Origin: a virus | Virus record (IMG/VR): IMGVR_UViG_3300021963_000027 | Location: 1 to 64,000 of that record | Direction: 5' to 3' (one strand) | DNA length: 64,000 nucleotides | Shown here: positions 7,351 through 15,218 of the stretch, in pieces | Layout of the letters: every line of letters begins with the position of its first letter | How positions within the stretch are numbered: the first letter of the stretch is position 1 | Translations under genes and position numbers: made by a program | Notes under the pieces: generated by a model | Told to the model about the DNA's origin: nothing | Database searches by the model: none | The model's input: the letters and a program-made list of their open reading frames with translations, nothing else

Positions 7351-8353
7351 TACAATAATGAGAGATTATCATAGCTTTATCATATTTTCTTTTTAAGCAC
7401 ATGCTGTGATTATTATAAATGTATTTTACAATTTTGTTGATATTTTTATAACCACATGAGCGAACAGTGGAACTTTTACTTTTCTCATGTCTGATTCTTC
7501 TATCTATTTTGTAGCTCACTCCTATATCGTCTAATAAATTAGTGAGAGATGTCCAGTCTTGTTCGTATGTTCCTGATATAGAAAATTGAAACATTTTACG
7601 TTTTAAATTTACATAAAAACAACCATCACCATCTATCCAACCTCGAAGAAAGTCTTTATGGTATTCTTTTCTAATATTTTCTAATATTTTATTTGGTGAA
7701 ATTTTTGATTTATTACAAAAATCATTATCAAATAACCATTTAGTTAAACCATAATTTCTAATATATGCATCAATTTGTGGTTGTCTTCCGATTCTGGTTC
7801 TTTTTAGATAACTTAATTTACCTAATTTTGATAAAGAATGCTCAAAATCGTAAAAGTCTTTTTCGACGCATGAAAATTTTAATGATCTACTTTTATTAAC
7901 ATAAAGATAACCATCCGCCCAAAGTAATCCGAGAGCATATGATTGCATATCATCAAATTCTGGTGTGAAGTCTTTATATAGGGTTTTTTGTTTTTCATCC
8001 ATTCTTTGTTTTTTCGTTATTTCAAGTCCACTATCGGTTAAATTTAACCGTTTTTTAGATGCGAAAAATCTTACCAATTTTTCAGAGATATTGAGATTGT
8101 CTGCACAATAACGAGTTCCAAATTTTGGATAATTATCCAAGATAAATTTTTCTTGATCTTTTGTTATTTTCGACTCTTTCTTGGATATATCCGCAACATT
8201 TTTAATTTTTTGAGGTTTTTTAATATTATTTCTATGTGTGATGTGTCTTATCGCATTTGGAGTGGTGTTTAATTTATTCGCTATTTCTAAAGTTGTCAAT
8301 CTACCATAATTGCTTTTGATAAATTCTAAAATTTCTGGTGTTAATTTGATCAT
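7310..8353 (-). CDS. LAGLIDADG homing endonuclease
   Basis: 347 aa on the opposite strand to its neighbours. Two LAGLIDADG helices are visible: YALGLLWADGYL at about residue 140 and FLRGWIDGDGCF at about 237. Two copies in one chain indicate a monomeric enzyme. The first 100 residues hold helix-turn-helix segments (LEIANKLNTTPNAIRHIT). It is more AT-rich than its neighbours and lies tail-to-tail with the phosphoesterase gene, which fits a mobile free-standing insertion. Confidence 0.92.
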   Translation of the reverse strand: MIKLTPEILEFIKSNYGRLTTLEIANKLNTTPNAIRHITHRNNIKKPQKIKNVADISKKESKITKDQEKFILDNYPKFGTRYCADNLNISEKLVRFFASKKRLNLTDSGLEITKKQRMDEKQKTLYKDFTPEFDDMQSYALGLLWADGYLYVNKSRSLKFSCVEKDFYDFEHSLSKLGKLSYLKRTRIGRQPQIDAYIRNYGLTKWLFDNDFCNKSKISPNKILENIRKEYHKDFLRGWIDGDGCFYVNLKRKMFQFSISGTYEQDWTSLTNLLDDIGVSYKIDRRIRHEKSKSSTVRSCGYKNINKIVKYIYNNHSMCLKRKYDKAMIISHYCINGGQLSKRLSLT

Positions 8354-8419
8354 ATTAAGTATTTAATGTAACAGGACACAAATTTTACAAAAACATAGAA
8401 AAAAATATTCCAATCTCCC

Positions 8420-8447
8420 TTGACAAATGGAAAAACAATATTAACAT
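8420..8447 (+). promoter_or_regulatory. Sigma70-like promoter TTGACA-N16-TAACAT
   Basis: TTGACA at 8420-8425, 16-bp spacer, TAACAT at 8442-8447. It points at the gene starting at 8458. The 16-bp spacer recurs at 17553, 60960 (minus) and 61380 (minus). Inferred from sequence only. Confidence 0.6.
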
Positions 8448-8457
8448 AATAAAACTT

Positions 8458-8742
8458 ATGCAAACAGAAACAAAACAACAAAAAAATATGGAAAACAACA
8501 AAACAACAAAAACAGTAAAAAACAACCGAAAAAACAAACAGTGGCTACGTAGCCGTGATCAACGCAAACATCCAAAATTGTTCAATGTGCAGATGGTGCA
8601 GATGAAAGACGGATCGTTCCATATCCTTGGAGGAGGTGCTAATGTTGCCATTTCTAAGAACCAACACTCCACACAATGGGCGAGTGTAGATGTTCGAGAC
8701 TTGGCAACCGAGATTAGGATGAACGGTGTTCGTTCGTTCTGA
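8458..8742 (+). CDS. Basic protein with polar N-terminal tail, 94 aa
   Basis: The first 30 residues are Q/K/N/T-rich and probably disordered. They are followed by a folded-looking part (QMVQMKDGSFHILGGG). A second ATG at 8488 is a possible start. It stands alone between a sigma70-like promoter and a strong terminator, so it forms a monocistronic unit and is probably well expressed. Function unknown. Confidence 0.6.
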   Translation: MQTETKQQKNMENNKTTKTVKNNRKNKQWLRSRDQRKHPKLFNVQMVQMKDGSFHILGGGANVAISKNQHSTQWASVDVRDLATEIRMNGVRSF

Positions 8743-8750
8743 TCCCACCG

Positions 8751-8780
8751 AAAAATGCCCCTGAAATATGGGGCATTTTT
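8751..8780 (+). terminator. Rho-independent terminator
   Basis: An 11-bp stem AAAAATGCCCC/GGGGCATTTTT (8751-8761 and 8770-8780) with an 8-nt loop. The 3' arm supplies the T-run. It ends the unit 8458-8742. Confidence 0.9.
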
Positions 8781-8800
8781 CATTTACTATGGGAAGGGTT

Positions 8801-8853
8801 AATGTGTGGTATATACAACATTAACTCGATTTATGAGTGATATACCACACATT
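8801..8853. repeat. 14-bp perfect inverted repeat
   Basis: AATGTGTGGTATAT at 8801-8814 is exactly complementary to ATATACCACACATT at 8840-8853, with 25 nt between. The right arm runs into the first CTAG-box promoter. It could be an operator or a stem-loop; no T-run follows, so it is not a simple terminator. Confidence 0.75.
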
Positions 8854-8877
8854 AAAAAACTAGAATACACTCTGCTC

Positions 8878-9363
8878 ATGAATATTTTTTCAACTTCCGA
8901 ATCTCCTGATCAATCCGCTAGATGGTTAGTGGATAAACATTGCGTAAAAATGTTGCTCGAATCAACACAACTCTTATGCACAGCTTATCATGAGCAAGGT
9001 ATCGAAGCACCTTACAAACCATCACACCGCTCGCATCCGTCATCTATTTGGACAAGAGCAAGCTGGGATAACTTCCAATGGTTGATTGCTCATGCTCATG
9101 CTATTGCTGACGAATATACAGCACGTTATGGTAAGATACACAAGTCTCAAGCAGTATTAGAATGGTGTGAAGACCATGCTCATCTATTGGGGTTTGACTC
9201 TTGGGATTTGACACCATTCGCTATCGCTATTGCTGATGACTGCGAGTGTCGTAAGCTATCAAATTTTGAATCTTTGTCAGCAATTGACAAATACCGACAA
9301 TATATTATCTTGGACAAGAAGCATATCCATGCTTGGAAAAGAAACAAACCCGATTGGATTTAA
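8878..9363 (+). CDS. Conserved phage/bacterial protein, 161 aa
   Basis: First gene with a full CTAG-box promoter (-10 TACACT, 6 nt), which fixes the start at 8878 although the frame is open from 8806. It shows the conserved pattern MNIF, DKHCVKMLLESTQLL, YKPSHRSHPSSIW and LTPFAIAIADDC, ending in K-PDWI. I recognise this as a widespread but uncharacterised family. The many conserved H, D, E and W residues suggest an enzyme acting on nucleic acid, but that is inference. Confidence 0.75.
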   Translation: MNIFSTSESPDQSARWLVDKHCVKMLLESTQLLCTAYHEQGIEAPYKPSHRSHPSSIWTRASWDNFQWLIAHAHAIADEYTARYGKIHKSQAVLEWCEDHAHLLGFDSWDLTPFAIAIADDCECRKLSNFESLSAIDKYRQYIILDKKHIHAWKRNKPDWI

Positions 9364-9368
9364 TAATT

Positions 9369-9581
9369 ATGGAAGAAGAAATTAGCGAAGAAATTGTATT
9401 TAAAACATATAATGATAACAATCTCATTCATTTTGAGGTAACACTTGCCAAAGAAGATAAGTGGTTTGCACTCATCTCTGGATTACCAAACAATGGCGAA
9501 ATTAAAGATATTGAGACATTGAAGAGAATTATTAAGTGTTTGAAAAAAGCTAAAAAACGCTGGAAAGAATTAAAAAACTAG
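9369..9581 (+). CDS. Hypothetical protein, 70 aa
   Basis: Starts 5 nt after the previous stop. Acidic N-terminus (MEEEISEEIVF) and a basic C-terminal helix (RIIKCLKKAKKRWKELKN). The final LKN-stop is encoded by the CTAG box of the next gene's promoter, a pattern repeated many times in this window. Confidence 0.6.
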   Translation: MEEEISEEIVFKTYNDNNLIHFEVTLAKEDKWFALISGLPNNGEIKDIETLKRIIKCLKKAKKRWKELKN

Positions 9582-9595
9582 AATACAATCGGTGC

Positions 9596-10030
9596 ATGAT
9601 CAATGCCAGTGGGGTAATTAAAGTAGAAAGAGATAGACAACGCATCGTCGTTGAGACTTCTCCTGATATTATTGATTATTACCACTGGCATCTGTCAAAA
9701 AAATATTGGATTCTCTTACAACGTCCTTTACATAAAGCTCACATCACTATTACGAATCCCAAATTTCACAAAGATGTCAATTGGCAACGTGCTGTGTATT
9801 ATGATGGAGAACGTGTGAATTTTCAGTATGATCCATGTGTAATACAAGGTGGTCACACCAAAGGATTCATCATGTTTTATTTAAAAGTTTATTCGGAAGT
9901 GCTTGACAATATGAAAAAAGACCTTAATATCGTGGAGAACAATGGCTACCGTGGACTTCATATTACCCTTGCGAACGGAAAACACGGTAATGTTCATCCG
10001 TGGTGGCCTAAAATGATTACAATCAAATAA
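9596..10030 (+). CDS. 2H phosphoesterase-like protein, 144 aa
   Basis: Two H-x-T-x motifs, KAHITITN at about residue 54 and GLHITLANG at about residue 125, are about 70 residues apart, as in the 2H phosphoesterase fold (LigT/CPDase). Such enzymes open 2',3'-cyclic phosphates or act in RNA end repair. CTAG-box promoter (-10 TACAAT, 6 nt). With two RNA ligases in the window, a tRNA-repair role is plausible. Confidence 0.7.
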   Translation: MINASGVIKVERDRQRIVVETSPDIIDYYHWHLSKKYWILLQRPLHKAHITITNPKFHKDVNWQRAVYYDGERVNFQYDPCVIQGGHTKGFIMFYLKVYSEVLDNMKKDLNIVENNGYRGLHITLANGKHGNVHPWWPKMITIK

Positions 10031-10034
10031 TTTT

Positions 10035-10205
10035 ATGAAAACATATACTTGGAATTATGCTGTTGAAGGTATCTTTACTTTTATGCCTCTTTACATCACG
10101 GTAGAAGCCGAAACAGAAAAAGAGGCTAAGGATGAAGCTATTGTAAAAATACAATCAACACACGGAGATAGGAAAATCATTTTCTTCACATTAGATATAA
10201 AATAA
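10035..10205 (+). CDS. Hypothetical protein, 56 aa
   Basis: Follows the 2H gene by 4 nt and shares 1 nt with the next start (TAATG). Pattern: beta strands (YTWNYAVEGIFTFMPLYITV), an acidic helix (EAETEKEAKDEAIVKI), then another strand (RKIIFFTLDI). This small alpha/beta fold has the look of phage proteins with an E-A-x-S/K-x-x-EA helix. No function known. Confidence 0.6.
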   Translation: MKTYTWNYAVEGIFTFMPLYITVEAETEKEAKDEAIVKIQSTHGDRKIIFFTLDIK

Positions 10206-10705
10206 TGAAATATAAAAAACATGCAGTTACAATGATGGATGGTTTGGAAACCTATCGCATCGGTAGTGAAGCTATCATTACACTACAACCATCTACTGGT
10301 TATGTGTCGGTATCATGCCCTCATTATCAGGAGTTGAATGGGTGTCATTGGTGGACACATCGAGGTAACTATACTCTACACGAATTTTTAATCGATTTAC
10401 ATGCCGATTACACTATGAATAAATTATTCGATTCGCGCAAATTGGAAGAATATGATGAAGATCAGACCAAAAAAGACATTCGTGACTATGTGATCAATTT
10501 GAGAGTGAATAATCGGATTTCCAAAATTAAAGCTAGAGATATTTGGACAGAGGTTGAGTATGCAGAAACAATGGATGATATTGCTAGATTGGAAGGGATT
10601 GAATGTCCATATGAATTCATTCGACACAAAGACAAATGGTGTGTGGCGTGGTTTTGGAATGAGGTTTGGTTTTCGTTTATTGAACACTTAAAAGAAAAGA
10701 AATAA
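10205..10705 (+). CDS. Hypothetical protein, 166 aa
   Basis: The N-terminus has a CPHYQELNGCHWWTHRGNY stretch with two cysteines and three histidines, possibly metal-binding. The C-terminal half is charged and helical and ends W-rich (KWCVAWFWNEVWFSFIEH). No known family. Confidence 0.6.
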   Translation: MKYKKHAVTMMDGLETYRIGSEAIITLQPSTGYVSVSCPHYQELNGCHWWTHRGNYTLHEFLIDLHADYTMNKLFDSRKLEEYDEDQTKKDIRDYVINLRVNNRISKIKARDIWTEVEYAETMDDIARLEGIECPYEFIRHKDKWCVAWFWNEVWFSFIEHLKEKK

Positions 10706-10709
10706 TAAT

Positions 10710-10895
10710 ATGAATGAACATTTTATATCAGGAGCATGTGGTTTTGGGTTAGCGATTCTTCTATTGATCGTGACAGGACTTACTCCAAAAGCCACACAAG
10801 AAAAATTTGAAAAAGAAGCATTTAGCCATGGCTATATGGAAAAAATTATTAACGACAAAGACCAAGTGATCTATCGCTGGAAGGAGAAACAATAA
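10710..10895 (+). CDS. Small membrane-anchored protein, 61 aa
   Basis: Residues 7-25 form one membrane segment (SGACGFGLAILLLIVTGL). The remainder is a charged tail resembling the end of other phage one-pass proteins (EAFSHGYMEKIINDKD, then VIYRW). It is followed 1 nt later by the next gene. Confidence 0.6.
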   Translation: MNEHFISGACGFGLAILLLIVTGLTPKATQEKFEKEAFSHGYMEKIINDKDQVIYRWKEKQ

Positions 10896-10896
10896 C

Positions 10897-11505
10897 ATGA
10901 AACCAATCAAAGGAAAAACATATCGTCTGAAAGATGGAGATCGGATTTTAAGAGGCATTTATTCTGGTGAGGAAGATGGTTCTTTCACTATTTATAAATT
11001 TTTTATTTTCGATGATACCGATGATCGTAAATGGTTTTCGGAATCTGAAATCATCGAAGAAATCGAACCTAAAGAGAGACAGCGAATCCACGGCAAAGAC
11101 CGCAACCCAAAGCATGGTGACTTCTCTGATTATGAAGTTCGCTGTATGGTGGCAAACTATTGCCGCGACATTACAGTTGGGGTGGCAGGTTGGGGCGTTC
11201 CCTTCACTGTGTGGGTAGAACTGAAAGGTCTTGCCAAATTCGAGAACGGTTCTCTCTATAAGCTAGAGAAACCTACTTGTGAATGTGAGATGTGTGATGG
11301 GCGCAGAGCAGCGCACGAAGAACTTGAGGAATGTCTTGACAATCTGGAAGTAGATGATAGAGTGAAAGTAATCAATCCTGATTATACATTATCTCTTGGT
11401 CAAGAGGGGTTTATTAGTGAGATCGTTGAGGATGAAATTATGGTTAATTTCACTGGTGGATGGAGAGGTTGGTTTAATAAAGAAGATGTAGAAAAAATAA
11501 AATAA
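10897..11505 (+). CDS. Hypothetical protein with beta-barrel-like ends, 202 aa
   Basis: Short strands in KPIKGKTYRLKDGDRILRG and in the C-terminal DRVKVINPDYTL, then MVNFTGGWRGWF, look like small SH3-like barrels. In between lies a four-cysteine stretch CECEMCDGRRAAHEE. An AGGAG-like sequence (GGAAGGAG) precedes the start by about 10 nt. Function unknown. Confidence 0.55.
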   Translation: MKPIKGKTYRLKDGDRILRGIYSGEEDGSFTIYKFFIFDDTDDRKWFSESEIIEEIEPKERQRIHGKDRNPKHGDFSDYEVRCMVANYCRDITVGVAGWGVPFTVWVELKGLAKFENGSLYKLEKPTCECEMCDGRRAAHEELEECLDNLEVDDRVKVINPDYTLSLGQEGFISEIVEDEIMVNFTGGWRGWFNKEDVEKIK

Positions 11506-11681
11506 TGATAACAGAAGAGCAACAAAAACAAATTGAATCCATCGTCAAAAACCTGATTCCTTGTCGTGCGCAAGCATATATGTTTGGATCAAAACATAAG
11601 ATTGTTCACACTAATAACCGCTATTGGGATTTGATGAGCTTTTATCAAGGACAATGGCATTACATCGCAACATTAAAATAA
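11505..11681 (+). CDS. Hypothetical protein, 58 aa
   Basis: Shares 1 nt with the previous stop (TAATG). Begins MITEEQQKQIESIVKNLIP and ends in an aromatic stretch (YWDLMSFYQGQWHYIATLK). Not recognised. It is too short for a confident domain call, but the tight spacing supports it. Confidence 0.5.
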   Translation: MITEEQQKQIESIVKNLIPCRAQAYMFGSKHKIVHTNNRYWDLMSFYQGQWHYIATLK

Positions 11682-11692
11682 TAAAAAAAAAT

Positions 11693-11926
11693 ATGAAAAT
11701 TATATTTGAAAAAGAAGAAAATCAAGATAAGCATTTGACTATTGCTGATGTCGAGGACAATCAATTCTTTGTATGCGAAGTCGGTTATCTGTGTCAAAAG
11801 GTCAGCAATTCCCTTTACACTACCATCACGGATGAAGATGGATTACTTAGCTGCGAAATTTTTGATTGCGATTCTGATTACCCAATCAAGCGCATTCTTC
11901 CTAAGATCGCGAAGATTGAATTCTAA
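11693..11926 (+). CDS. Hypothetical beta-rich protein, 77 aa
   Basis: The ATG at 11693 follows an A-rich leader. The sequence alternates strands (NQFFVCEVGYLCQKV, then SLYTTITDEDGLLSCEIF). The start at 11624 would overlap the upstream gene and is less likely. Unknown function. Confidence 0.55.
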   Translation: MKIIFEKEENQDKHLTIADVEDNQFFVCEVGYLCQKVSNSLYTTITDEDGLLSCEIFDCDSDYPIKRILPKIAKIEF

Positions 11927-11938
11927 TCAATAAAAAAT

Positions 11939-12181
11939 ATGAACTACTTTATACTTCTAGCAACTAACCCTCCTATGGACAATAAGATCGCTGCGATAAT
12001 TTTTCTATGCAGTGCTGTGTTGGTTGCAACACACATACTTTCCTATCTAGCTGGTGCTAATGCTGAGAGCAGCGGTGGTGGTGATGCACCAATAATGCTG
12101 CCATTCGTATTGGTCATGTTTGCTACAATCGCATCAACATTAGGCTCTCTTATTATTATCTTAATAAACATTTTATCTTAA
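11939..12181 (+). CDS. Membrane protein, 80 aa
   Basis: Two clear hydrophobic segments (KIAAIIFLCSAVLVATHILS and PFVLVMFATIASTLGSLIII) flank a small polar loop, NAESSGGGDAP. Probably an inner-membrane protein. It is next to another two-pass protein at 12191, so the two may act together. Confidence 0.6.
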   Translation: MNYFILLATNPPMDNKIAAIIFLCSAVLVATHILSYLAGANAESSGGGDAPIMLPFVLVMFATIASTLGSLIIILINILS

Positions 12182-12190
12182 ACTAACACT

Positions 12191-12385
12191 ATGTCAAAAA
12201 ATATATTAATCTACTTATTCGGAGCTTGGACAGCAAGCTCAATCTGGATGGCTATAACAGGTATTGGTTATAACTCAAATCAAGCACAGGCGATTCCATT
12301 TGGGCTTTTCAGCTTAATTGCTTGGGTTGGCACAATTATTGGTTTAATCTACGAGACAATGAAAACTCTTGATAACGAAGACTAA
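12191..12385 (+). CDS. Membrane protein, 64 aa
   Basis: Two membrane segments (ILIYLFGAWTASSIWMAITG and IPFGLFSLIAWVGTIIGLIY) and a short acidic tail, KTLDNED. Follows the 80-aa membrane protein by 9 nt and touches the next start. Confidence 0.6.
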   Translation: MSKNILIYLFGAWTASSIWMAITGIGYNSNQAQAIPFGLFSLIAWVGTIIGLIYETMKTLDNED

Positions 12386-12624
12386 TGAACCATAATCCTC
12401 TCACGAAAAAACAATTAGAAGAATTAGGCTTTACAGTCACAGAGCAAAAGCTTAAAACAAAAACAAAAGTAGAAATCGAATACGAACCGTGGGGGAATAA
12501 TCACATTGATACGTTTTATCATTACCCTTCTTTTGGAGAAATTATTGATCGCATCGTCTCAAATGTGAGACAAGATGAACGTGACAGAATAAAAGCAAAA
12601 ATAACAAACAAATTATTCCAATAA
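12385..12624 (+). CDS. Hypothetical protein, 79 aa
   Basis: Polar protein with LTKKQLEELGFTVTEQKLKT at the start and an arginine-rich helix at the end (NVRQDERDRIKAKITNKLF). Not recognised. Overlaps the previous gene's stop by 1 nt. Confidence 0.55.
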   Translation: MNHNPLTKKQLEELGFTVTEQKLKTKTKVEIEYEPWGNNHIDTFYHYPSFGEIIDRIVSNVRQDERDRIKAKITNKLFQ

Positions 12625-12629
12625 AAAAT

Positions 12630-12707
12630 ATGAGAACAAAACAATTTGAATTAAGCAACTACTCATCAAACGGTAAACACTTTGGAGGAATTATTATACA
12701 CCTATGA
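12630..12707 (+). CDS. 25-aa peptide, truncated copy of the 12992 gene start
   Basis: The first 24 bases are identical to the start of the gene at 12992 (both encode MRTKQFEL). The frame then diverges and ends after 25 codons, overlapping the next ATG. This looks like the remnant of a duplication. It could be a real peptide or a pseudogene fragment. Confidence 0.4.
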   Translation: MRTKQFELSNYSSNGKHFGGIIIHL

Positions 12708-12976
12708 CATACGAAAAATTCAGAGCAAAATACCGAATCGTCAAAGTGCAATATGATGAACGACCTAATTACTTCACTTACATTGTTCAATGCCGAAAAT
12801 TTTTCTTCTGGTGGGGTGCGCCAGTCACACCATACTCAGATAAACGATTCCTATCTTTTAGAGTGTGTATGGGTGAATACCAGCACATAACTTTCTTTAG
12901 TATTGAAAAGGCTGAAGAGGCTATTAAGAAACAATACAATTATTGGTATCGTGTAACACCTGAAGTAGTAGCTTAA
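12704..12976 (+). CDS. Hypothetical aromatic protein, 90 aa
   Basis: Basic and aromatic (RPNYFTYIVQCRKFFFWWGA), ending in a helix (SIEKAEEAIKKQYNYWYRV). The ATG overlaps the stop of the 25-aa peptide. No family recognised. Confidence 0.55.
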   Translation: MTYEKFRAKYRIVKVQYDERPNYFTYIVQCRKFFFWWGAPVTPYSDKRFLSFRVCMGEYQHITFFSIEKAEEAIKKQYNYWYRVTPEVVA

Positions 12977-12991
12977 CTAACAAAACGAGAT

Positions 12992-13285
12992 ATGAGAACA
13001 AAACAATTTGAATTAGAAAACAGCAGTATTGCTTATGGTGAGTCAATTGAACAGCTAATTAAAACTCTTGAGAGCCTTAACAAACGAGCAAAGGAGCACG
13101 GAGCAATTGATACATCTGTCGATTTTTATCATGGAGACGGTGGCTATGTTCAAATTTGCGGCATTCGATACATGACACCTGAAGAGATTGCAAAAGCTGA
13201 AGCAGACGATGCAGTTAGAAACCAAAAACAACTTGATTGGGAGCGCAAACAATACGAAGCTCTTAGAGCAAAATTCGAACCATAA
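12992..13285 (+). CDS. Hypothetical protein, 97 aa, paralogue of the next gene
   Basis: The central part (IDTSVDFYHGDGGYVQICG, then MTPEEIAKAE) matches the layout of the 13293 product (VEDTSFKWFRHDGYMDIDGF, then YTEEQIEENR). Each has a helix, a D-x-S beta segment, a second strand, and a charged C-terminal helix. The genes are adjacent paralogues of unknown function. Confidence 0.6.
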   Translation: MRTKQFELENSSIAYGESIEQLIKTLESLNKRAKEHGAIDTSVDFYHGDGGYVQICGIRYMTPEEIAKAEADDAVRNQKQLDWERKQYEALRAKFEP

Positions 13286-13292
13286 TAAAAAT

Positions 13293-13613
13293 ATGAATTA
13301 TAATCACGAAACACACGACGAACGTAATCTCTGTGAATACTATCCAGAGGGGTTCGACTGGGAAGACGAAATGACACTTGAATATCTTATCGACGCACTT
13401 CAAAAGACATTACAAAATGCTTATGCAGATGGAATGGAAGTAGAAGACACCAGTTTCAAATGGTTTAGACATGATGGGTATATGGATATTGATGGCTTCT
13501 TCCCATATACGGAAGAGCAAATTGAGGAAAATAGAATCCGAGAAGAGCAGCGTCAGAAATGGAGAAAAGAACATCTTAAACAAGAATTGGAGAAATTAGA
13601 AAAAGGAGAATAA
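13293..13613 (+). CDS. Hypothetical protein, 106 aa, paralogue of 12992
   Basis: The ATG at 13293 follows the upstream stop by 7 nt; the longer frame from 13188 only overlaps the neighbour. It shares the strand-turn-strand core with the 12992 product and ends in a long charged helix (EEQRQKWRKEHLKQELEK). Unknown function. Confidence 0.6.
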   Translation: MNYNHETHDERNLCEYYPEGFDWEDEMTLEYLIDALQKTLQNAYADGMEVEDTSFKWFRHDGYMDIDGFFPYTEEQIEENRIREEQRQKWRKEHLKQELEKLEKGE

Positions 13614-13614
13614 T

Positions 13615-13713
13615 ATGTGGTGCTTTATATCGTTAATCTTTTACTGTCTTTGTTTGCTTGCGGTGATTGCCATGTGCAAAGCTGCAAGTGACGAATATAA
13701 ACCCAAAAAATAA
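13615..13713 (+). CDS. Small membrane peptide, 32 aa
   Basis: GGAG ends 6 nt before the ATG, one of the few clear Shine-Dalgarno-like sites in the window. The product is MWCFISLIFYCLCLLAVIAM followed by a short basic tail, with one membrane segment and four cysteines. Confidence 0.5.
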   Translation: MWCFISLIFYCLCLLAVIAMCKAASDEYKPKK

Positions 13714-13719
13714 AAAAAT

Positions 13720-14223
13720 ATGAAACCATGGATGCCACAAAATCAAATTGATTTAATACAATCGTATTTAAAACCAACTGACACAATGTTGGAATATGGA
13801 GCAGGAGGATCTACTTTATATTTTTCTCAATATGTGGAAAAATATGTCAGTATTGAACATGATATAAATTGGATTGATAAAATACGTGAGAATAAAATGC
13901 CTGATAATGTTGAATTACATTATTGCGCTCCAAATAATAAAATTCAATTACCAACTTGGAAAGGAAATCCTGAAGATTTTCAAAATTATATTTCTTTTAT
14001 TGATACTTTAAATTACAAAAATTATGATAAGGTTTTTATTGATGGGAGAGTTCGGGTTGAATGTAGCGTGAAAGTATTGGATTATTTAAATACTGATTCA
14101 CTCGTATTCGTTCATGACTTCTTTGAAAGAGATAGGTATCATAAAATACTCGAATATTATAAAATTATTGATCAAGATAGAAACACTAGACCAAGTTTAG
14201 TGATACTTAAAAAACATGAATAA
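13720..14223 (+). CDS. SAM-dependent methyltransferase-like protein, 167 aa
   Basis: A Rossmann-type methyltransferase core: motif I MLEYGAGGSTLYFS, acidic motif II YVSIEHD, and motif IV-like DKVFIDGRVRVEC, then SLVFVHDFFERDRY. It is short and lacks an obvious target-recognition domain, so it may modify a small molecule or glycan. Very AT-rich codons compared with its neighbours suggest later acquisition. Substrate unknown. Confidence 0.75.
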   Translation: MKPWMPQNQIDLIQSYLKPTDTMLEYGAGGSTLYFSQYVEKYVSIEHDINWIDKIRENKMPDNVELHYCAPNNKIQLPTWKGNPEDFQNYISFIDTLNYKNYDKVFIDGRVRVECSVKVLDYLNTDSLVFVHDFFERDRYHKILEYYKIIDQDRNTRPSLVILKKHE

Positions 14224-14227
14224 AAAT

Positions 14228-14539
14228 ATGGAAGAAGAACCAGAATACGAATACTATGTTGTGGAGGTGGTTAAAAAATCTTACTCCGAAATCTATATCA
14301 AAGTCCCAAAAGGAGAAGAGATTACATGGAGAGATAAGAAATTGATTTCCGAAGCAGCAGTGGAAACGCTTGAAGACTGTGATTGGGACGACTGTGGGGA
14401 TTTGGAAACCGATTCTATTCGGAAAACATCTGAAAAAACCGCTAAGTTCTACGAAGTTTATGATGCGACAGAATACTTTCCAGTAAGACCAAAACCTGAA
14501 GACCCAAATCAAATGACACTTGACTTTTTAAAAAACTAG
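14228..14539 (+). CDS. Hypothetical acidic protein, 103 aa
   Basis: Starts at ATG 14228, or 14216 with a small overlap. Acidic, with beta strands at the front (YYVVEVVKKSYSEIYIKV) and many D/E in the middle. It ends PNQMTLDFLKN, the last three residues and stop coming from the next CTAG box. Confidence 0.55.
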   Translation: MEEEPEYEYYVVEVVKKSYSEIYIKVPKGEEITWRDKKLISEAAVETLEDCDWDDCGDLETDSIRKTSEKTAKFYEVYDATEYFPVRPKPEDPNQMTLDFLKN

Positions 14540-14571
14540 AATACAATAACCACCACAACGAAAATAATATT

Positions 14572-14925
14572 ATGGGATTAGATATGGGTTTATATTCCGC
14601 AAAGCGGAAAAATGATGAAATTGCTTATTGGAGAAAATTCAACGCACTACATCAGTGGTTTGTTGAAAATTTGGAAGGAGTTGATAATTGCGAATACTCT
14701 CCAGTATCCAAAGAAAAATTGGAAGAATTGGTGAAAACGTTGGAAGAATTACAAACAACCAAAAACACAGAACTTCTACCAACTCAAAGTGGCTTTTTCT
14801 TCGGTTCAACGGAGTATGATGAATGGTATTGGGGAAACGTTGATAGAACTATCTCCACTCTAAAAGGGATTCTTGGAGACTTTGATTTTGAAAACGACCA
14901 ATTACTTTACAGCGCAAATTGGTAA
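14572..14925 (+). CDS. Conserved phage protein of the MGLDM-type, 117 aa
   Basis: Begins MGLDMGLYSAKRKNDEIAYW and continues RKFNALHQWFVENL. This N-terminus (MGLDMYLY, then YWRKANAIHGWF) recurs in many phage genomes, always uncharacterised. The CTAG-box promoter here (-10 TACAAT) lies 24 nt from the ATG, so this transcript should have a short leader. Confidence 0.7.
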   Translation: MGLDMGLYSAKRKNDEIAYWRKFNALHQWFVENLEGVDNCEYSPVSKEKLEELVKTLEELQTTKNTELLPTQSGFFFGSTEYDEWYWGNVDRTISTLKGILGDFDFENDQLLYSANW

Positions 14926-14956
14926 AAATAAAAAACTAGAATACACTATGCAGACA

Positions 14957-15217
14957 ATGTTAATTAATTATATTAGAAATGAAAATCGGAAACCACACGG
15001 AGTCGTTGTGGCATTTAAACAAGACGGAAAAATTCATTATGGATACTCTCTCCATAATCCTATTGACAAATGGGATCGTGAGCTTGGTATCAAAATTGCT
15101 GTGGCTCGTGCCAATGCGAATGAATTTCAATTGCCTAAAGTTGATAATCGCCTTAAATCGGTGAGTGAAGCAATTGAACATATGAAAACCCGCTCTAACA
15201 AATACTTCAAACAATAA
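14957..15217 (+). CDS. Hypothetical protein, 86 aa
   Basis: The CTAG-box promoter has -10 TACACT directly followed by an ATG at 14948, which would lie upstream of the expected transcript start. The next in-frame ATG, 14957, is 9 nt after the hexamer, so I chose it. The protein has a beta-hairpin-like part (GVVVAFKQDGKIHYGYSL) and a long helix. It is followed 1 nt later by the next gene. Confidence 0.6.
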   Translation: MLINYIRNENRKPHGVVVAFKQDGKIHYGYSLHNPIDKWDRELGIKIAVARANANEFQLPKVDNRLKSVSEAIEHMKTRSNKYFKQ

Positions 15218-15218
15218 T

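Noticed and set aside
14948-14950. ATG at 14948 as start of the 86-aa gene
   Set aside because: It directly follows the -10 and would lie upstream of the expected transcript start; the ATG at 14957 fits the 9-nt class.
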